Source: Voacanga thouarsii (taxonomy: Eukaryota > Streptophyta > Magnoliopsida > Gentianales > Apocynaceae). From it: DNA of 64,000 bases. The notes beneath the pieces are model-generated. The model saw nothing but the letters and a program-made list of their open reading frames with translations, searched no databases and had not been told where the DNA came from. Both the position numbers and the translations under genes were made by a program. The stretch covers positions 3,286,001-3,350,000 of the forward strand of contig JANUWF010001101.1 of assembly GCA_026120185.1 (NCBI GenBank). The letters run 5' to 3'. Of the stretch, positions 33,516-44,698 are shown piece by piece; the first letter of the stretch is position 1; each line of letters starts with the position of its first letter.

Positions 33516-36167
33516 TACCTTTTTTTGTTCTAAATATTTTTGTGATTACTATTATTCACTTGTTTAATTGTATTATTTTTAATGCTATTTTCTAAATATT
33601 TTTTTTCCTTTCTTCTTCAGAAGAATATATACATGAATTAAATACTTAATCTCTAAACTTATAAGCTAAATGTGTACCTGACTTTTTCATCTTTCTTTTT
33701 TTTTTTTTTTTATAGACAGAAAAGCATATACTGTCTCATCATAACGGGGGATTAAGATTGAAGAAATTGAATTAAACAAAGATTTGGCTTTTGACATTGA
33801 CAAATCAATTAATGAAACCTTTAATTAAAAGCAAAATGTAACTAAAGAAAAAAGGTAAAAGACAAAGTTATGGTGTGATATTACAAAATTTTGAAAGGGA
33901 CTTATAATTTGTCTTGAGATATATTTTGGAAAAACTAAACTTGCGTTGGATTAAAAAGAATAAGAAATCCAAGAAATCTTTGTAAACACAATGAATCTAG
34001 TTATGGTTTGGTTTAAAAAATTGCATATATATATTTATACATACATATATATATATATATATATGTATATGTGTGTGTGTAAAATTAATTTATCTTTTTA
34101 TCTTTTTAACTTTATTAATACTTTGTTATTTGCATTACATGTTTCCAATATTTCATCATAGACGCCATAAAATTGCAAAAATGGAATCATGCACCAGCAG
34201 ACAAACATACGTATAAATACTAGTAATTAATACCAAAGAATATTCTAAATCTAGAATAAGACAAAAAGGAATAATCTGAATCTTGTGATAATTAGAGGGT
34301 CATTTTCTATGAAATAGAGATGTTGCATTTCTATAATTCAGAATAGAATTATAGAAATTTTGTTATAAATCAAGTATTTAATTATTTATAAACAAAGATC
34401 GATAATATATTTTATAAATTATGAATCAAATACCTCAGTTTGAGATCATTACATTAATGGCCTTATAAAAATCAAACCGGCCCTAGGCTGCACTTTTTTT
34501 TTTTTTTTTTTTTTGGTGGGTGGGGGATTGTGGGGAAGGAACCAAAATTAAACTTTTGAAAAATGAATCAAATAGTGACCATCTACAATTATGTCAAGCT
34601 TAACTATTTGTATACTTATAAAGCATTATAATTATATATCATTTTAAAAACTTTTTTATTTATAATTATATATCATTTTAGAAAATCAGAAAGATATTTA
34701 GTATTTCTTTTTAATGTTATTTATATTTATATTACTCTATTAAATCATAACATTAATTAATTTACTATTTCAATAAAATTAATTTAGTTTTTCTTTTTAA
34801 AACCATATAAACTTTAAAACTTTTTTAATGCGTACGTAGTAATAAAAATTAATATAAAAATGAAGCAAATAATAGTATACCTTTGCCGACAGATGATAAA
34901 ATTCAAGTCACCGTCCATTTATCTTTTGGTCACGTAGAAGAGAACGTCACTATACAAAAAATAATGAACCCCAAAAAGTCGTGTGTGGTGTGAATGGGAA
35001 ACATAACTTTTGTCAGCCGAAAACTGCTCCAATAGCGTTTCATTCTTCGAGATTTTGCTGTCATTTTTTCATCCACTTGAGAAGGAAATGACAACAATTT
35101 TTTTTTTTTTTTTTTGCATACACCTCTAAATTGTAATAAGATAGTAGAAAGTACCCTCTATTAGGGAAACAAATCATTTACATCCCTATTCTTTTATGTA
35201 TAAAAGAATAAAATAACTTATAAATCTCGTTTTTACATTACATTGAAATTTAATTTTGATTAGTGCAAATAAAAAAAATTCAACCTAATAAATTTAAATA
35301 TTTAGTTCTTATAATATTGGTTTTTTTTTCTGTTTCTTATAAATTTAAATAACTTATAATATTGGGTTTTTTTTTTCTGTTTCTTTTCTCTGTGGGAGGC
35401 TACTACTGGTGTTATGACAAGCGTGGTAGAGAGTATAGTCAATGACGGATTTAAGGGGCAGGGAAGCTTTCACCCTTATAATTTTTTAAAAATTAATTTT
35501 AAAAAAACTGAAATGTTTAAAAAAAAGTATGTGTAAATTTTATTCTCTATTTCTTTAAACTTTTTTAAAAATTTATAGCATTATTTTTTACGTTTTTTCT
35601 TTCCTATAATTTTTCCTCCCAATTTAAAGTTTTATGAAGTTTAGAGTTGCACAATTTACAATCTCAGCTTGTGTCACAAGTTGTGATACAAGGACACGTG
35701 ATTGAATTATACTTGCGAAGCACAATTCGTGTAGAGAAATTGCGTAATCAATTGACTGATCAATATTAAAAGAGACAAAATTTTAATTGTGCATAAAAGA
35801 ATTATATATCAAAAGTTTTTTTTTTTATAGAATGATGTTATTTTTAACGTGCTACAGTTTGTAAATCGTTGTTATTATTTATTTAATTATACATAATATA
35901 TGTGAGATCATGAATATTGTTTATTTAATTTTGAGTTATATTTGTACTTATGATTGATAGTCCAATTTTCGGATACAAAATTGCACGGGCCGATCCGATT
36001 AATTCAAGTGGGGCTGGCCTAAATTATGGGCCTAACTCGTTCTGCGTTGCATCTTGTGGCACAAGTTCAGGCTGCAAATTGGCCGAAAGTGATGAGTTAT
36101 TTTTTTTTCATTATTTCGCTACGACAAGATTCTCTTCATTATTTTCTTTAAAGGGGAATTTTATTTT
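33516..36167. other. AT-rich intergenic DNA, no gene seen
   Basis: Long poly(T) runs (about 33695-33713, 34494-34515, 35099-35115), an (AT)n/(GT)n stretch at 34046-34081 and scattered microsatellite-like AT words. No recognisable coding region or retrotransposon boundary before the R4 duplication AATAC. A short open frame at 35950-36178 has no recognised domain. Confidence 0.6.
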
Positions 36168-36172
36168 AATAC

Positions 36173-36528
36173 TGTTATGAATTATTGGAATCTTTATTAA
36201 TTAGTGGAGGCTCCACTAATTATGGATTTATGTGAATTATTATAGAAGATTTTTATGGATGTCCACCATTTAGTGGAGACACCACTAATTAAGATTAGTG
36301 AAAGATGATGTATGCCATGATGTAATCCACTAATTAGAGCTCTATAAATAGAGCTATTCTCTAAGCTTGTAATACACCATTATTTTGTGAAAGAAAGGTT
36401 AGTGAAAGAAAGATTAGAGAAAATTGTGAGAGAAAAGAAAGAGAAAAATTCTTGTGCAAAGAATAGTTAGAATTTTCTTAGTGTGTAATATGTAGATTTT
36501 ATTCTAATACTACCCTAATTTTATAACA
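36173..36528 (+). repeat. 5' LTR of R4
   Basis: TGTTATGAATTATTGG...TTTTATAACA, 356 bp. TATA box CTATAAATAG near 36342-36351 inside an AGCTCTAT/ATAGAGCT palindrome. The primer site CGTTATCAGCACGAG follows at 36529-36543. Confidence 0.95.
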
Positions 36529-36543
36529 CGTTATCAGCACGAG

Positions 36544-37150
36544 TCTCTGCCGTTATTAAAGCCAGAAGACAGGTACGCATTTATTGATCTCGCTAAATTC
36601 GAATTTGTAGCCCTTGATATTTCGAAAAAAAATTTATATGTCATACGAAATGCATCTAAATGCTAAAAAAAGGAGATCCATATGTCATGTGGATAAAAAG
36701 AAAGATTTGACCACTGAAGATGGTCGTACTACCCATTGTACGGTATGAATGGTTGCACTCGAAGTTGCAAGATTGTAAAACCGTGAACTCCGTGATGTAT
36801 AAAACTACATCTTAGTTAAAAATTTTACGGAGAAAAAGTTACTGATGTAGTTATATTGGAGAAGACATTCTCCACTTTTCATGTTCTACAGTAACAATAT
36901 CGAGAAAAAGGGTATCCAAAATTGACAACTTTAACATGAGTTATTATTGAGAAATCATGAAGCCGGATGAAGCGGCTCAACGGCACTCCCGAAGTGAATG
37001 ATGTTGGCTCCAGCGAAGCCATCGTTATAGTCGTAGTTGTGGCAGTGGCCGTGGTTATGGTCATGGACACACTCGATATTTCCCTTATCACAGAGAAATA
37101 CTGGCCACTTGAAGTGGAACAGAAAAGATAATAAGGGAAAAAGATATTTC
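36544..37150 (+). pseudogene. R4 truncated gag
   Basis: It begins with sequence for EDRYAFIDLAKFEFVALDIS (36565-36625), then jumps to a distant part. The Gly-rich stretch SRSCGSGRGYGHGHTRYFPY lies at about 37034-37093. Stops are numerous. Homologous to the R1-R3 remnants and with the same internal deletion as R1. Confidence 0.75.
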
Positions 37151-37186
37151 CATTAATAATAAGCATCACATCTTTTATTCATATCA

Positions 37187-38476
37187 CTAGTGTTCATATG
37201 AACTTGAGGATACATGCTTATAGTTGCTCTTTTGTAATTGAGCTGACAAATGTAAGATGAAGGTTTGTAATTGTTCTTTTTCAATATTTACATTAGAGGA
37301 AGACAAACAATTAGTAATTATGGACTTCAACTCCTCTTTTTCGACATCCTCCTCCTTTTCTTTCCCCTTTGAGCCGGCATCGAGACTAGCGGCGGAATTA
37401 GTCAGTAAAATTACTGCGAAATGAGTCTTGAGATTTTATGATCTCCTTAAGTTTATTATAATTAAATTTCTTATTATATTTGGCCTTGAAGCATGCTTGT
37501 CTCAATTTCTGTGTTTGGTCCTCTAAGCTGCGTATTAGGACTTTCTTCCACCAAGCTGTTTTTCACATTCCGATATCGCAATGGCTTCTTTCAACTTCTT
37601 CTCGGCCATATGTCCTCCTTCTTCTTTATTTTGCATCTCCTGTAAATCGAAGTGATATCATCGGTTATTTACTTATAAATCTTTCATAGTTTCATACTTG
37701 CAAATTATAAGTATGTATGAGAGAGAACACGAACATTCTTGATTATGGTCTCCAAGCTCACCAATTTCTGTGAGGCCATCGACGAATTCCTAACTCCCTA
37801 CATCTTTTCTTGAGACGGGTTATGCCAATATTCAGTTCTTTGGCTGCGCTCTTGATTGGTAGGTAAAAGTACTGCGAAATTGTTTCTCTTGATAGTGTCT
37901 GGGAGTTATTGCCCTTCTTCTCTCTCTGCCTCTTAATCATCTTCTTCTCCCCAGGAATTTTGTCTGCAATAATATCTTGAACTTCGATATTATGCATTTC
38001 ATGAGTACTTACTCCGACTTCGTTGCCAAGACCACTCATTATTTCTCCTAGAAAAAGAAAATAATATCAGTAAAGGTAATACCATTCAAAATTCATGTTT
38101 AAATGTATAATAACCTGGAAACATATTCTGGCTTTGTTCAAAATCCATTAGAGAGTAGAAAGGATCATGCACAAGCATATCCTCATTCAAAGGAATAGCA
38201 TCAAGAGGAACAGTATCAAAAACCAGTCTCTTGTAGAGGCGAGATCAACTTGGTCCAAAGCGGTATGTTCAAAACTTCCATCGATTTACATAAAAAACAA
38301 ACCAAAAGAGAGTTTAATTTCATTATCAAGCATACTAAAAACAAATGGAAGCCCTCAAAGGTATCTCACCTGAAATTAGGAGGAAGCGGTTGGTTTGGAA
38401 AGGAAAATACATCAACATCTACTGTAGAAACCAAGTCAAAATTTGACCATGTCTCAAATAAATTACGAGTCTCCAT
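37187..38476 (-). pseudogene. RKD-like RWP-RK transcription factor copy in R4
   Basis: On the minus strand, antisense to R4. Exon 1 38476-38370 (METRNLFETWSNFDLV, only one FSFPNQPLPPN unit). Exon 2 about 38270-38118 (its acceptor AG is altered to GA). Exon 3 38047-37729. Exon 4 from 37639 to the stop at 37187. In exon 3 the first part of RWP-RK is open: [20 protein letters not shown], then [21 protein letters not shown] one-base loss right after RRWPHR causes a frameshift and stop. Exon 4 shows DQTQKLRQACFKAKYNKK-type sequence and ends SSYEH and stop. Further indels exist in exons 2 and 4. As a host protein it is broken; as antisense or siRNA source it could still act. Confidence 0.83.
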
Positions 38477-38533
38477 ATCTGCTTTGTGATTTTTATTTTT
38501 GATGTTTACTAATGGCTGATAACAGAGATATAT

Positions 38534-38577
<44 letters not shown>

Positions 38578-38751
38578 TATGAGGAAGAAGAAGAGGTAGA
38601 TGGTAGGTAGAGGGTCGGAGGAGAAGAAAAGACAAGAGAGGAAGAGGAAAAGTCGAGTGCAGGGAAGAGTGAAAAAAAAAAGGAGATATTTTTCTTGGCA
38701 TTTCCTGCTTGTCATCATTTTTTTATATTTCTTTTCTTATTCTCTTGTGAA
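38477..38751 (-). promoter_or_regulatory. Upstream flank of the R4 RKD-like gene with (AT)n tract
   Basis: The cargo flank between the RKD-like ATG and the integrase breakpoint. It has (AT)n at about 38539-38575 and a purine-rich stretch on the plus strand, homologous to the R2 and R3 flanks. It ends at the TTGTGAAATTATTATT junction with integrase sequence. Confidence 0.5.
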
Positions 38752-40892
38752 ATTATTATTTCCTAAATTAGGGGGAGAACAGAAACAGTACAAGAAAGAT
38801 CGTGATTGGACAACATCATTAAATTATTTTGATCCGCATACAAGCGCATGTGAACTTGAAGTTCAAAAGATAATTCATTTGCAAAGCATTGCAAATCAAA
38901 TGCTAGATGCTTTTGTTGACTACAGAAGAGTTACAAAATCGCATATTCCAGCTATAAATGCTCCTATTCGAATTGAAGTTCCAGCAGAACAAAATATTAT
39001 ACCTATAGTTGCTTGAGTCAAAAACACGCCGAAGCGTGGCCGACCTCTTGGTTCTAAAGATAAAAATCCTCGAAAGAAAAGAGGATTAAATGATCCGGAA
39101 GATCATATTGAAGAAAAGAATGATAAAGACCAAGAGAGAACCGATGACAAAGAACCGAGAAGTTGATGAAAGTAACACTGAAATTTCTATCAATTATACC
39201 ACTTCAGGTAGAAGTTGGAATCGGATAGAAACTGTTATTGATAATATATTTGCATACAATATATCTCTTGATGTTACACGGGATAATGATGATCCCGAAC
39301 CAATATCGATTGATGAATGTCGGCATAGAAAAGATTGGCTGCAATGGAAAGATGCGATTCAATCGGAGTTAAATGCAGCGACAAAACGTGAAGTCTTCGG
39401 ACTGCAGTCCGAACACCGAAAGGTGTAAAACCTGTTGGCTACAAATGGATATTTGTGCGAAAGCGCAATGAAAAGAGTGAAATCGTTCGATATAAAGCGC
39501 GATTAGTAGCCCAAGGTTTTTCACAAAGACCAGGTATTGATTATGATGAAACTTATTCTCCTGTTGTTGATGCTATTACACTCCAATATCTTATCGGTTT
39601 GGCGAGTACATGAAAAGATAGATATGCGCATATTAGATGTTGTCACTTGCTTACTTGTATGGAAATTTAGAAAATGATGTTTACATGAAAATCCCCGAAG
39701 GATTTCATATGCACGAAGCATATAAACATTATCCTCGTGAAAATTACTCCATCAAGTTGCGAAATCATTATATGGCTTGAAGCAATCTAGGCGCATGTGG
39801 TTCACACGTCTTAATGAATATTTATTGAAAGCGGGATTTAAAAATGACCAGGTATGTCCATGTGTTTTTATTAAGAAATCTGGTTCTAAATTTGTGATAT
39901 TAGCTATATATGTTGATGATATTAATCTTATTGGAACTCTGAAGAGCTCCAAGAAACAATTGATTATTCGACATCAAGGATGGTCGTAAAAGTATACTTT
40001 GCCTTGGTTTACAAATTGAATATTTGGCAAGTAGAACATTTATTCAACATATACAGCAAAAGTTCTAAAAAGATTTGACATGGACAAAGCACATCCATTG
40101 AGTATTCCAATGATCGTCCGGTCCTTTTCGACCTCAAGAAGATATTGAAGAACTTCTTGGTCTGAAGTACCATATCTCGGTGCAATTGGTGCATTGATGT
40201 ATCTTGCTAATAATACACGACTCGATATTGCTTTTCTTGTCAATTTATTAGCAAGATTTAGTTCTTCACCAACACGACGACATTGGAATGGAATTAAACA
40301 AGTCCTTCGATATCTCCAAGGTACAATTGATCTCGGATTATTTTATTCAAATAAAACCAGTCCAACATTGATAGGTTATGCGAGATCGTTGGTTATTTAT
40401 CCGATCCACATAAAGCACGTTCTCAAACGGGCTATCTATTTACATGTGGAAATACTTGCTATATCATGGCGTTCTACGAAACAATCTATAGCAGCTACTT
40501 CTTCAAATCATGCTGAAATTATAGCCATTCATGAAGCAAGTCGAGAATGTGTATGGCTAAGATCCATGATTCATTATATCTAAGAAAGTTGTGGATTATC
40601 ATCAATCAAAGATATTCCAACTCCTCTTTATGAAGACAATGCAGCTTGCATAACTCAATTACGAGGAGGATATATTAAAAGAGATCGGACAAAATATATT
40701 TCACCAAAATTCTTCTTTACTCATGAACTCCAGAAGAAAGGTGAAATTGATGTGCTACAAATTTGGTCATGTGATAACCTCGCAGATATTTTCACGAAGA
40801 CTTTACCGACTGCAACATTTGAAAAGTTGAGATATAAAATCGGTATGCGTCGGTTTAAAGATTTAAAGGAATCATCTCATCAGGGAGAGTAA
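38752..40892 (+). pseudogene. R4 pol remnant: integrase C-terminus, RT, RNase H
   Basis: Starts at LFPKLGGEQKQYKKDRDW and ACELEVQKIIHLQSIANQ. RT follows in several frames: VAQGFSQRPGIDYDETYSPV (39508-39565), ENDVYMKIPEGF, SKFVILAIYVDDINLIGT (39886-39940, YVDD kept). RNase H: YLANNTRLDIAFLVNLLARF, SWRSTKQSIAATSSNHAEII, then after a stop at 40581, SSIKDIPTPLYEDNAACI and NLADIFTKTLP, ending ESSHQGE and stop at 40892. The GYADAG segment is frameshifted. It begins directly after the RKD-like flank, so protease and integrase core are missing. Confidence 0.85.
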
Positions 40893-41017
40893 TAAATAGA
40901 CATATAGAATAGTGTACTCTTTTTCCTTCACTAGATTTTTTTTCCCATTGGGTTTTTATCTAATAAGGTTTTAACCAGGCATATTCTTTATGTAATGGAT
41001 AGACATCCAAGGGGGAG

Positions 41018-41373
41018 TGTTATGAATTATTGGAATCTTTATTAATTAGTGGAGGCTCCACTAATTATGGATTTATGTGAATTATTATAGAAGATTTTTA
41101 TGGATGTCCACCATTTAGTGGAGACACCACTAATTAAGATTAGTGGAAGATGATGTATGCCATGATGTAATCCACTAATTAGAGCTCTATAAATAGAGCT
41201 ATTCTCTAAGCTTGTAATACACCATTATTTTGTAAAAGAAAGATTAGTGAAAGAAATATTAGAGAAAATTGTGAGAGAAAAGAAAGAGAAAAATTCTTGT
41301 GCAAAGAACAGTTAGAATTTTCTTAGTGTGTAGTATGTAGATTTTATTCTAATACTACACTAATTTTATAACA
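41018..41373 (+). repeat. 3' LTR of R4
   Basis: 356 bp. The polypurine tract CCAAGGGGGAG lies at 41007-41017. The TATA region near 41187-41196 could initiate transcripts toward the ASR gene. Confidence 0.95.
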
Positions 41374-41378
41374 AATAC

Positions 41379-42874
41379 ATCAATGTATAGAATTGTCGAG
41401 CTCATACTTTCGAAGACGATAACATTGTGACATCAGTAGTATGTGTGAAATTAGGATTTTGAGAATTAGAATAAAAATATATAAAAGAATATATTAAAAA
41501 TACTGTTATATTTTTGGAATAAAATGTTATAACAAATTATAAAGTTTAAAAAGATTTTTTTAACAATTTTAATTTTTCTAAAACAAAAACATAATTTTTG
41601 GAAAGATGAATGCCACCACACACCCTCTACCTCCAGTTCCAGAGAAATTTTTCATTGCAACAGCTATACCGTATCATCAAGATTACATGGTGCAGCCCTT
41701 CAATCTTTAATTTACGCACAAGTTTCATTGCCACATAAGAGTTATCCTTGTCAACTCACTATTAACCTCTCTTAACGTCTGTTATCACTTGTCAAAATCT
41801 AAATACTAGACCTTTCCTCCTTCTCCAGCACATAAAGAAGATTATAATTTATACTATAAATAATACTATAAATTTTCAATACACAAATACATGAAAATTT
41901 TTTAATTTTATATCTAAATAATTTTAATTTTGAACTTCACATTAAGTTGCAAAGTGTGTCTATAGTTGTTTGCTAGTTGGGTCGTGGTGTCCAGAAATAT
42001 AATAGAGATTACTATCATATTTTCATATAGCTTATGAACATCTTCTTCCGTTTGGAACAGGGAAATTGGGATATGACGTTTTTAATATATAGTGAAACTC
42101 ATTTAAAAGATTTGTCTACACGAAATTGGTTTAAAAAGCAATGAATTGACAGACATGGAAGCTGCTGGGAGGTAACATCGAGGCACGATAAGCATTTGTA
42201 ATCACCAAAAACCCAAAAAAAAAACAAAAACCTAGTTGGAGAATATCATGTCCAATTGCATAAAGAACTACAACTATTTTTTGTTTAATTTTAATTCAAA
42301 CTTAAAAAGGAAAAACATTGAAGGAAAGTGTGGCCTTCTAGTCAATGGCATTCATTTGAATATGGCCCAATTCAAATGTTGATAAATATTAGGTTAGTAT
42401 TAAAAATTATGCATTAAGAAAAACATTAGTTCAACCATCTTATATTTTCTGCTTTTTTCTTTTTCATTTTTTGGTAAAATAATAACTAATATGTTGTCTA
42501 CTAACTTTTTTGACTGAGACAACAAATTTTACCTTGAACACTCATTGATCAAATATCTATTTATCATTCTCTTTCTCTCTTGTAATAATGTTTTCTTTTT
42601 ACTCTTCAAGAGTAGAAATCCTCAACTAAAACTTTTTGAAAGTGGGACTAAAATATCTTACCATCATTCTCAAATATATGGTGAAATTTACTCAATTAGT
42701 CTTTTCCATTTTCACTTGATTGGTTTTGAAATTCACCACAAACAAAACATAGTGAATGTTGAAAAATCCATCTATTAAAGTAGAGTAATAATTGTGGCAT
42801 TAGGAATCATATTTTATCCTTTCAATTATGTCTGTTAGGACACGATAAGACCACTCAATCGCAAAATATTCAAT
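41379..42874. other. AT-rich 5' flank of the ASR gene
   Basis: No open frame with a recognised domain. It may hold distal control elements of the ASR gene, but I could not pick out well-supported sites. R4 lies immediately to the left. Confidence 0.5.
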
Positions 42875-42883
42875 TATAAATAG
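42875..42883 (+). promoter_or_regulatory. TATA box of the ASR gene
   Basis: TATAAATAG lies 97 bp before the ATG at 42972. Transcription would be expected to start near 42905-42915, giving a leader of about 60 bp. No upstream ATG of concern lies in that leader. Confidence 0.7.
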
Positions 42884-42971
42884 CTCTACATATGTATCTC
42901 AACATACAGTATCCCTCATAGCTTCCTTTCTCTGAGCATTATAATAGTTACTCTTGGCACACACCAACACC

Positions 42972-43873
42972 ATGGCTGACGAGAAGGAACACCGCCACCA
43001 CCTCTTCCACCATGACAAGGAGGCAGAAACAACTGAAGACTCTGAGAAGGAGAAGCACCACCGCCACCACCTCTTCCACCATGACAAGGAGGCAGAAACA
43101 CCTGAAGACCTTGAGAAGGAGAAGAAGCACCACAAGCATCTAGAGGAGCTCGGCGGTCTCGGTGCTATGGCTGCCGGAGCCTATGCCTTGGTAAATATAA
43201 AAATATATACACACAGAGACGTCCTTATATATTAGAAATAATCCATTCATTTTGAAACAACAAAAAGAATATACTAATATCCTTTGGTACTTGAATGTCT
43301 TGATATTCCCTTGTATTTTACTGCAACTGGAAATCAATTTAGTACTTGTCACTAGAACCAGCATGAACATGTGAGTTCATCATGTTAAGATTTTTTAAGG
43401 ATCATTTCAGATCCATTTTCTTTCTGATTCTTTGACAGGAATAACCAAATAAAGATGTGTTGACCATCTATGGTGTTCAAAAGATCAGGCAATTTTTTAG
43501 AGTGAAAAGATCGGTCATTTCTCAAAATCTATCTGATTGAAAAAGCCCTTAATTCATAATCTTATAGTGACTTTTCTAAGAAACGGATCCATAATTGTAT
43601 ATGGCAGTTCTATCATATGTTCTATGCTGTATTCATTCTAAAAGGATTTGTAATTTTTACTTTTTTTTTATTTAATTCTCCAAATATCAGCATGAGAAGC
43701 ACGAGGCTAAGAAAGATCCAGAGCATGCCCACAGGCACAAGTTAAAGGAAGAGATTGCGACTGCAGCGACCGTCGGAGCTGGTGGTTTTGCATTCCATGA
43801 GCACCATGAGAAGAAGGAAGCTAAAAAGGAAGAAGAAGAGGCTTCGGGAAAGAAGCACCATTTCTTCGGCTGA
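42972..43873 (+). CDS. ASR (ABA, stress and ripening) protein, two exons
   Basis: ASR proteins are small, hydrophilic, zinc-binding proteins of the ABA/WDS family. They are induced by drought, ABA and ripening and act as chaperone-like proteins and DNA-binding factors in cytosol and nucleus. Exon 1 42972-43190 (73 codons), intron 43191-43690 (GTAAAT...ATATCAG, phase 0), exon 2 43691-43873, total 133 residues. The start [17 protein letters not shown] is typical. The conserved core spans the splice site: [20 protein letters not shown], then [20 protein letters not shown] and [20 protein letters not shown], ending GKKHHFFG. The intron position is the usual one for the family. A 69-bp (23-codon) unit with [14 protein letters not shown] is duplicated in exon 1, so the His-rich N-terminus is longer than usual. 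All frames are open: this looks like a working gene. Confidence 0.95.
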
Positions 43874-43961
43874 GGGGAAAAGAAGCACCACCATCCTGAT
43901 TTTCCATTTGCCTTAAAATTAATGTCTCCTCTAATTTGCTAGCAGTGAGCAACTATCCCTA

Positions 43962-43967
43962 AATAAA
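43962..43967 (+). terminator. Polyadenylation signal candidate of the ASR gene
   Basis: AATAAA, 88 bp after the stop codon. A second AATAAA lies at about 44100. Confidence 0.5.
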
Positions 43968-44698
43968 CGTGTGTGTACTGAACTGTGATCAGTTTGTATT
44001 TGGTGTGTCTACTAAAATGTAATGTTAACTGGTGCTGTTACTTGTATGCACTATTGATGTAAAATGTTTATCACTTTTTTTCTTTGTTTAAAATTCACAT
44101 AATAAAATTATTGAATAATAATGGCACCGGAATTGAAATAAGATAATAATTTAATTGCTAAAAAAAATTTAGTAGTAGAAAGAGAATTTAAATATTATAT
44201 TCACCCAACATATGTTCTTGATGCCCTCTCTCGTTCCATTGAAAGAGGATGAAGCATGGAATTGTGATATTGTAGAATCTATCACAACCATAGATACAGA
44301 AAAATATATCCATTTTTGTCTTTTTATTTTTATTCTTTTCCCAAACATGTGAAGGGCACTCTGAAGTATGCATAAACATGATACACAACCGGTGTGTTGT
44401 TAAGCAAGAGGCCATCTTGTGTTTGCTATTAGGTGTAATATGTGGATGAAAATCCTAATTCTGTCCCCACTCATATACACCCTACACAAGTTATGATTTC
44501 ACATTGAAGATATTTGTCATTCAAAAAGTAAGCAGCAGGTAGGGGTCTACAGCATGAAGTCTTTGATGATTTGAGGCATGGTTGGCGATGCTGCCAATGG
44601 ACTGGAATGTGATATCGCCCATGCCTAGGCGAACATGGACTGGCTGCACACCCAATTGGAGTAGGAAATTTATTATTGAATTTGTAAGAAAACAATGA
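43968..44698. other. ASR 3' flank, no gene recognised
   Basis: AT-rich sequence with a more balanced block at 44520-44650 that has no clear open frame or family match. Short frames on the minus strand are not supported by any domain. Confidence 0.4.

Larger units (their letters stand above)
36173..41373 (+). mobile_element. Copia element R4 carrying an antisense RKD-like gene
   Basis: 5201 bp on the plus strand, flanked by the target duplication AATAC (36168-36172 and 41374-41378). LTRs are 356 bp each and differ at about seven bases by eye. Order: LTR, primer site, gag remnant, RKD-like gene on the minus strand, integrase C-terminus, RT, RNase H, polypurine tract, LTR. Unlike R2 and R3 it keeps the RNase H segment. 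The right end lies about 1.6 kb upstream of the ASR start codon. Confidence 0.93.

Noticed and set aside
25860..38476. RKD-like units as functional host genes
   Set aside because: Each has frameshifts, stops or lost splice acceptors, and each lies inside LTR boundaries with shared junctions, so they are retrotransposon cargo.
42954..42971. An upstream TTG-initiated extension of the ASR protein
   Set aside because: The in-frame ATG at 42972 matches the family start MADEK; plant genes rarely start at TTG.
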